Assembly (NCBI GenBank): GCA_947462335.1
Contig: OX381710.1
Location: 66,707,303-66,771,302, forward strand
Source: Harmothoe impar
Lineage: Eukaryota > Annelida > Polychaeta > Phyllodocida > Polynoidae
DNA: 64,000 nucleotides
Direction: 5' to 3'
How positions within the stretch are numbered: the first letter of the stretch is position 1; each line of letters starts with the position of its first letter. The notes under the pieces are model-generated. The model was not told where the DNA came from. It was given only the letters and a program-made list of their open reading frames with translations, and did not search any database. Below, piece after piece: positions 58,200-64,000 of this stretch. Position numbers and translations under genes: made by a program.

Positions 58200-59727
58200 T
58201 ATATCATGTTTCATGATTTTGACAATACAAAGGCTATTAGATGTAATAAAAAAACCCGTTATAAACTAGACCTGAAAGCATTTATATTATTGGTCCTCCT
58301 TTACTAGTATACTGTAGTGGCAAACCTGACAAGCCATGTCAGTTTGTGCCAGAGATGCTAACCACTGGATCTGTGAATGTAGACACTATTGCCTACTCAT
58401 ATATGGTGTATACATATTGTACTAAACTATAAATTACTATACAGTTCTCTGTGATATGACTTCAGGTTTATAAATTCTACATGTACATGTAGATGATGTA
58501 CACATCCAGGAATAAGTTGATTGGACATATCGTACGGAGCCACCTGGTGGCAATTTCCCCAACTAGCAACACATACTCACCATTGAAGCAGCAGGTGGGG
58601 GGATCCATCCCGACTTTAATATACGTATATAAACCCAACGTGTTTATATATATACAAATATAGTAATCTCAGATGGTACTGTATTCCGGGTTTTAATAAT
58701 CATTAGCCCAATTAGTAAGGAAAGTGGGCAAAATGCCAAATCCTCCTGACTCAAGTTGTAATTGGCCACCTTGGATGAGATGTCTAAAAAGCTAATGATG
58801 GTAATTGTTGCAGGTTAAAAGATTGATCATGAAGGATGGGTTGGGTTACAGAACGGAGGTCCGATGTGGATTTGAATAAAACAGATGCAATTTCTTGCGT
58901 TAAACTGTTTATTTTTGGCTGTTTCATTTGTGATGGGGATTGGGTTCCATTTTGAAAAAAGTTTCAGTTTTTCACATCATGTATCATTTTGCTATATGTC
59001 ACACATTATCTTTCAAGTACAAATAATCATATAGTGAATACAACAGTTTCTGGGGCCTAATTAGGTGGGTCTAACACAGATTCCAAAAAAACATATCAAT
59101 TTTATATATTAGGCTCTAATTTGTTCATTAATTGGGTAAGACCTACACTGATAACTGTCATTACTGGAAGCCATTATTCATAGCTGCCCCTAAAATAAAG
59201 GGTTTCGATTGAAAAAAAAGATGTATAGTAATACGAATAGTCCGATGTTTACATATTGATCTGTCGCTACATGTGTACTTTTTTGTTTCGTTGCTTCAAA
59301 GCTGTCACCATGTCCAAACCCATCAGGGCGACACCCCATGTCTGTCAGATCGGCTGCGTCTTAGGTCAATGCATCCCCTCTTGGACAGATATGTTACTCA
59401 GCCACTGAGACCAGCTTCAAGTACTAATCCTGACAGATGGATCAGTCTTCTCCGCCAAGGCCTGGGGCATTGCAAACTTATGAAGACAGATCCAATTAAA
59501 TAATTTACATTTAATGGGAAAGGGTTACTACAGTATTAGATGCAATCAAATTGAGATTAAGGATTCTTGCCTCATGCATATAAAGTTTAATGGATCTGAA
59601 TCCAGATATAGCACAATCTTTACATTATAAACATGGATACACCATAAACAATTTGCTAATTACTATAACTAGCGGCACACTGCATTCAAGTGTATCCTCT
59701 ACTATGTTGTATAGACTCTAGTGTATA
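58200..59727. other. Intergenic, no supported feature
   Basis: AT-rich. A 76-codon frame at 59273 lacks any domain or splice context. Confidence 0.4.
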
Positions 59728-59875
59728 TAGACCTTGAGCCCATTTGAAGAATATTGATTTTTAGTACCAATCAAATGTAGTAATGCAGGCAAAGATTTTT
59801 GGATTTGCACATGTCTAAGGAACCCAAATCACTTTGCTTGACATCTGGGTTGCCCAGCTTAGCTTCAGAATCATA
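59728..59875 (+). repeat. Inverted repeat arm paired with 62458-62605
   Basis: GTACCAATCAAATGTAGTAA...AAGCTTAGCTTCAGAATC-type sequence is present inverted at 62458-62605 with few differences, 2.6 kb away. Confidence 0.8.
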
Positions 59876-60379
59876 CAATATACACTGTCACACTGGTCCA
59901 ACATTTTCATGCTGAATATTTACTTCTGTGATATTTGTACAGGTGGCACTGTTTTAAATCTCTCTGTTAAGTCAATGGCCAAGATGTTAGCTTCTAACAC
60001 CAGATGTCATTAGTGAGTCATGGTTGAGATCTAACCTGTGCATGGTGTCATTATCTAATGAACCAGCCCCTTTAGGACTCAGGGGGCGGGGGTTTCTTTT
60101 CATGGCAAACTATGCCTTTTTTTCACAGGACCCTTTGCCCTCTTTAAATGGTCCTTAGGGAGTGGTCAGACGGATGCTGGCCTGCTCCCTGCAGTCTAGA
60201 GAAGTTTGCCACCCTGACAATGGGGAGGGGGGATAATTACTTTTCTATGATCTGTTTTTGGTTGACAGTGTTGTGTGGATAAATAACTTGAGAAGACAGC
60301 ATATATAATACATCACCATGGTAACCAAGGCACCCGCTTGTGTGGCAACCTCACTCTTAGATAACTAACAGATTCTCTC

Positions 60380-60399
60380 GGGGGGGGGGGGGGGGGGGG
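60380..60399. repeat. G20 homopolymer
   Basis: An uninterrupted run of about 20 G, prone to length error in assembly. Confidence 0.9.
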
Positions 60400-60869
60400 C
60401 ACCTGACAACTTGATACTGTGCTATTTAAACCATTATAAGATGTTTTAATATTTTATTCAAGTGATGACTTTACATGGATAGTCAGCATGCAATTTGGCT
60501 ATTTGGGATATTAGTATTTTGATAATTGTCTTATTTCAGTGGCATACAAAAGTCAAAAACAATGGCAAATTCCAGTGAGATATTTAGTCTTTGGTTGTCA
60601 TGCACTCTCTGCAAGAGTACATATATTATCCCCTGTAGTTGGTGGTGTTTTTATTCAAGGAAGATTATATTCTGAGAATAGTAAGGGATCCCATATAAGA
60701 GTCCCTTGAAATATTAAGTCAACTGAGATGGCATTACCAGTTGAGTTAGCTAGAACTTTCATAACTGGTTCATAATCAACTGAGAGGGACAACATTTCCC
60801 CATATTTTGTCCAATGCACAGACATAAACAGTTCAAGTCTGTGCCCAATGGAACTAGAAGCCAAATTAA

Positions 60870-61095
60870 CCCTTTAAGGATGCATGTCGCTAAGAGATGA
60901 CATTTATCTTCATGATGCACCAATACAGCCCCAGCAAGTAACTCACTGCTGCTCCATTGGTGCATCATGCCAACCCTACGGGAGTGTCTCAACCCCATAG
61001 GATCGGCATGATGCTTGAATGCAGCACTGGCTGTATTCATGCATCATGACGACCACGGACATGATGCATTAAGGTATTATGCCATCCTTAAAGGG
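60870..61095. mobile_element. piggyBac-type MITE with TTAA flanks
   Basis: CCCTTTAAGGATGCAT at the left and GCCATCCTTAAAGGG at the right, bounded by TTAA (60866-60869, 61096-61099). The interior pairs extensively (TTGGTGCATCATGCC, GGCATGATGC). Confidence 0.85.
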
Positions 61096-61471
61096 TTAAC
61101 TGGATTAACAGTATCCTGGAGTTTATGTCATGTGCATGTAAAAATGCAAACTACCAGGGTGTGTCTTGTCTTCAAATTGGCATGCCCTGCACTGAGGCGT
61201 GCAAAATCACAACATGGGAGATGAGGAGAATGCCGGATTTAGCGACAATTCTGATGATGATGACAGAGAGGAAAATTAGAAAATATCAACCATGTTATTA
61301 GCATGGCTTAGACATTATGCAGTGGTGCCATTATGATAAAAATCTATTTGCATATAGGGAATCAAAAAGTCCTGTCTTCTTTGCCAAAGGCATTTTGTTT
61401 TTGGTGAGCTGCTTCATTCAAAAAACCAAGGTAAGGAATATGTCAATACGTCAATATATATATATATAAAA

Positions 61472-61505
61472 CATATGAATACATATATATATATGTATTC
61501 ATATG
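61472..61505. repeat. 34-bp perfect AT-rich palindrome
   Basis: CATATGAATACATATAT reads the same on both strands with the following ATATATGTATTCATATG, within a (TA)n-rich stretch. Confidence 0.8.
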
Positions 61506-61585
61506 TACATATCAATATACCATATACAACCACATGACTTGATGTATCAATTCATATCATGAACAGAAACTCAATGAAACTGTAG

Positions 61586-61990
61586 CGGGCACGTATCGCT
61601 CGGGGAAGCCCGAGCGTGCGTGGAGAGCGCATTGCCCGCCTGTGGTAGCTCAAGTACCGTAGCAGAGCGTGTAGCGGTAGCATTCTCAACTCCGGAGCAG
61701 AGGGGCCAGGGTTCGATTCCCCGTGGGGGTGACCTGTTTTCGGCTACCTGTTACAGTGGTGCCGTGACCAGGACGCCGTGACCCTGGGTTGGGTACTTGA
61801 GCTTGTTCAGCTTCTCGGGGAAGCCCGAGCGTGCGTGGATAGCGCATTGCCCGCCTGTGGTAGCTCAAGTACCGTAACAGAGCAGTGAGAAGCAGCTAGC
61901 CCTGTGGTGTAGAGGTAGCATTCTAAACTCTGGAGCGGAGGGGCCGGGGTTCGATTCCCCGTGGGGCTGACCTGTTTTCCGCTGCCTGTT
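61586..61990 (+). repeat. Tandem duplicated tRNA-derived SINE
   Basis: Two units about 220-240 bp apart share CTCGGGGAAGCCCGAGCGTG and GTAGCTCAAGTACCGTA. Each ends in a tRNA-like block: A-box around 61672 and 61908, B-box GGTTCGATTCC at 61710-61720 and 61948-61958, then TGACCTGTTTT, a possible polymerase III terminator. The second block (61899-61971) is the better tRNA fold but has wobble-rich acceptor pairing, so SINE rather than tRNA gene. Confidence 0.7.
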
Positions 61991-62457
61991 ACAAAACTAT
62001 GTATGTAGCTAAACGTAAAGGGACTTCTTTACTTCCGTGGAGCTAATTCAGGACTTCACGACTGCTTTCCTGTTACCTCCAAAGATATCATCATACTTTT
62101 GCCATTAAAGAAATAGTTGTAAATCGTACAACAAAAACAACATACTTATGATAAAAGATGTTATTCCTTTTGCATAACATGGTTACTACTTGGATGTAAT
62201 AATACATGCTTTAGCTTAATTTCTATGTGTGCTATTTAATTCGAAACAGAAACTTTTTAAAACATTTCATGAAAAATGATGTTTCAATGATTATTCAAAA
62301 CATGTGAATGAGATATCTGATATCTGATAATTTCATTGTAATAGGCTATTCAAGAGCTTCAATTCGGTTCTATTTTGAGCTCTCTATTCCAAATATTAAC
62401 CGATGTATGAATGATACAGTGATTGCGGGCAAAAGCGTGATGTCATTCTACATCTCA

Positions 62458-62605
62458 TGGGATTCTGAAGCTAAGCTGGGCAACCCAGATGTCAAGCAAA
62501 GTGATTTGGGTTCCTTACACATGTCCAAATCCAAAAATCTTTGCCTGCTTTACTACACTTGATTGGTACTAAAAAAGTCCTCGGCTCAAGGTCTACATTC
62601 TCTCT
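62458..62605 (-). repeat. Inverted repeat arm paired with 59728-59875
   Basis: Reverse complement of 59728-59875. The intervening 2.6 kb includes the piggyBac-type MITE and the tRNA-derived SINE. Confidence 0.8.
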
Positions 62606-62689
62606 CTCTAAGCTTCTACCCACTCAGATACCTCATCCTGCCTCCAGTCTACTCAGCCTTTACAGGCTTAGTTCTCCTTGACATCCGCC

Positions 62690-62800
62690 TAGGGCACACA
62701 CAAGGATTGGCCAGGGCTAGGTTAAATCATACCAGAGGAAATCAGGGGTAGGGAGAATTTAAGCCAAATTCAGAGATTGACATACTTAGACCATCACAGG
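62690..62800 (+). repeat. Dispersed repeat shared with 4850-4950
   Basis: GGGCACACMCAAGGATTG, GGAAATCAGG and AATCAGAGATTG-type blocks occur in the same order at 4853-4940. Confidence 0.6.
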
Positions 62801-62922
62801 TGTTTACATCAGGAGGTATTACAGCTTGGAATATTTCATCTGAGCTAAGTAAATAGTGTTCCACTAGACAATGACAGCAACAAATAAAACATGTACACTG
62901 AAAACCCAGAGGCAGGAGCCTA

Positions 62923-63145
62923 TCGTAAAACCTCGCGTATACGCCGCGGCTAGTAGGCTAGTCAGATGGGCGGTGCGGCTTATAGCATCAGCCCAGGGTC
63001 AGTGTGCGGCTTATACGCGAGTTTTTGTTGCTATGGTGCAGTACTAAATGACACCATAGTCAGATCGGCGGTGCGGCTTATAGCATTGGCACAAACTCAG
63101 GGTGCGGCTTATACGCGAGTTAGGCTTATACGCGAGGTTTTACGG
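62923..63145. mobile_element. 223-bp TA-flanked MITE with CGTAAAACCTCGCGTATA ends
   Basis: The left end TCGTAAAACCTCGCGTATAC and the right end GCTTATACGCGAGGTTTTACGG are inverted, with TA at 62921-62922 and 63146-63147. The interior has repeated GTGCGGCTTATA. Tc1/mariner (pogo/Tigger-like) by its target. Confidence 0.8.
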
Positions 63146-63469
63146 TAGTCATTATGAAGACCTAGGTTGTCATGAATAATGGCAGATGCTCTAGAGAATG
63201 GTATATGAATATAGTCTCTAATTAGTTAACCTCTTAATGAGAGGCATCCCTTTCACATATGTGGTGTACTCTTGATTGAAATAAGTAGTATTACTTATTA
63301 TAAATAAATTTCCAATGGGTGAGAGTGATGGCCACAAAAGTATAAAGAGCACTCTGCTCCCTGTCACCAGTTTATGGCTTGGGATGGAAAGAATTATGCA
63401 GATATTAACACCAGGTGGCAGTTATGTGCCATGCATGCATAATTTGCTTTAGCATTGGGTCGCATTGGG

Positions 63470-63720
63470 TAGTCATTGGAACAACCTAGGACTGAAGAGT
63501 TGTCATTACTGATGAGTTTAGGTCTTTAAATTGACAATACCTAAATCTACAACCTTAAGGTAGTCTTTTTGACTACCCAATTAATGTGACTACCTAGGGT
63601 AGTCATTATGACAACTTTGGTCTGAATAGTAGTCACAATGACGACCTAAGATTGTCACTTTGACTACCTTAAATTGTTAATTTAGGTATTGTCAAAAAAT
63701 GACGACCCTGAGGTTTTCAG
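63470..63720. repeat. Imperfect inverted repeat, MITE-like
   Basis: AAATTGACAATACCTAAAT (63526) is inverted at about 63670-63695 (ATTTAGGTATTGTC). Around it GTAGTCATTATGAC and TGACTACC units repeat. The remaining 300 bases of the window hold nothing I can support. Confidence 0.55.
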
Positions 63721-64000
63721 TGTATAACTTTCAGTAGGTGAAGCCACCAGGGAAGCTGCCACCAAGAAAGGTACAAAATCCATGACTTTTGCCAATGAGT
63801 AGTGTGCTTTAGATTGATGATGAAGTATATTGCCCGACTGTATACGGTAGGAGGATGTATAGTAATATATAGAATAACGAGGTATAACCAAACACAGGAT
63901 AATGGGTGCATTAAGCGTATGGCTGGATTAACCTGCCCTCTTTATTAATATACAACAGTAAGTAAAATTTTCAAACCAACTGTGCGGCGGGTTGGCGCGT

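Larger units (their letters stand above)
48655..58200 (+). repeat. Repeat family ABC, copy 3, split by an inverted-repeat element
   Basis: 48655-49950 is part A, 50265-50880 part B and about 55040-58200 part C, in the same order and strand as the other copies. The interruption about 50900-55030 contains the element at 51253-54875. No common reading frame with the other copies. Confidence 0.6.

Noticed and set aside
61899..61971. Functional tRNA gene
   Set aside because: A and B boxes are good, but acceptor pairing is mostly wobble and the block is part of a duplicated SINE unit.

Overview
This 64 kb window looks like metazoan genomic DNA. Coding exons are few and lie far apart, with polypyrimidine-AG splice acceptors in front of them and AATAAA poly(A) signals behind them. 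The intergenic DNA is AT-rich and crowded with terminal-inverted-repeat elements, fold-backs, tRNA-derived SINE heads, minisatellites and long inverted repeats. A marine invertebrate (amphioxus, echinoderm, hemichordate or mollusc grade) fits best from the kinds of proteins and repeats seen, but the species cannot be fixed from sequence alone. Nothing bacterial was seen.

Coding content. (1) 980-3259 (+): a 759-residue exon of a DDE/RNase H-like, transposase-derived protein of a family I cannot name, with its own poly(A) signal. (2) 28626-30101 (+): an intact type II membrane glycosyltransferase of the GT61 (DUF563) class. It is a single coding exon preceded by a strong splice acceptor and followed by a short 3' UTR. 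(3) 42200 down to about 37272 (-): the remains of an autonomous Helitron-like element, ordered DUF6570-like N-terminus, HUH Rep, Pif1-type helicase, OTU cysteine protease. It is broken by several frameshifts and in-frame stops. (4) 37234-36695 (-): directly downstream of the OTU stop, an exon joining a CCCH zinc finger to the N-terminal half of a TatD-type metal-dependent nuclease. (5) 36245-35721 (-): an acidic, repetitive C-terminal exon, separated from the TatD exon by an A17 tract preceded by AATAAA, which is a retroposition footprint. The Helitron-OTU-CCCH-TatD arrangement is the most unusual assembly in the window.

Repeat content. A large dispersed family (called ABC here) occurs in three same-strand copies: 5.8-10.3 kb, 42.2-46.7 kb and 48.6-58.2 kb. 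The third copy is split by a 3.6 kb inverted-repeat element at 51.25-54.88 kb. CTCF-like motifs recur at matching places in the copies. At 24.3-28.2 kb a roughly 0.6 kb inverted repeat has one arm interrupted by a 1.7 kb CACTG-ended element, and the other arm shows the empty site. Further items are a 145-bp satellite with GTTGCTAGGCAAC boxes (32.0-33.2 kb), a fold-back element whose arms are 17-bp tandem repeats (47.0-47.5 kb), two TTAA/CCCT piggyBac-type MITEs, several TA-flanked MITEs, and a cluster of octamer, ETS, CCAAT and CRE-like motifs at 11.6-11.9 kb.

The host-like genes (GT61 and perhaps the DDE-derived gene) show no operon-like or functional link to each other. Most of the window is best read as layered transposon insertions, several of which can be dated relative to one another because empty and filled copies are both present.
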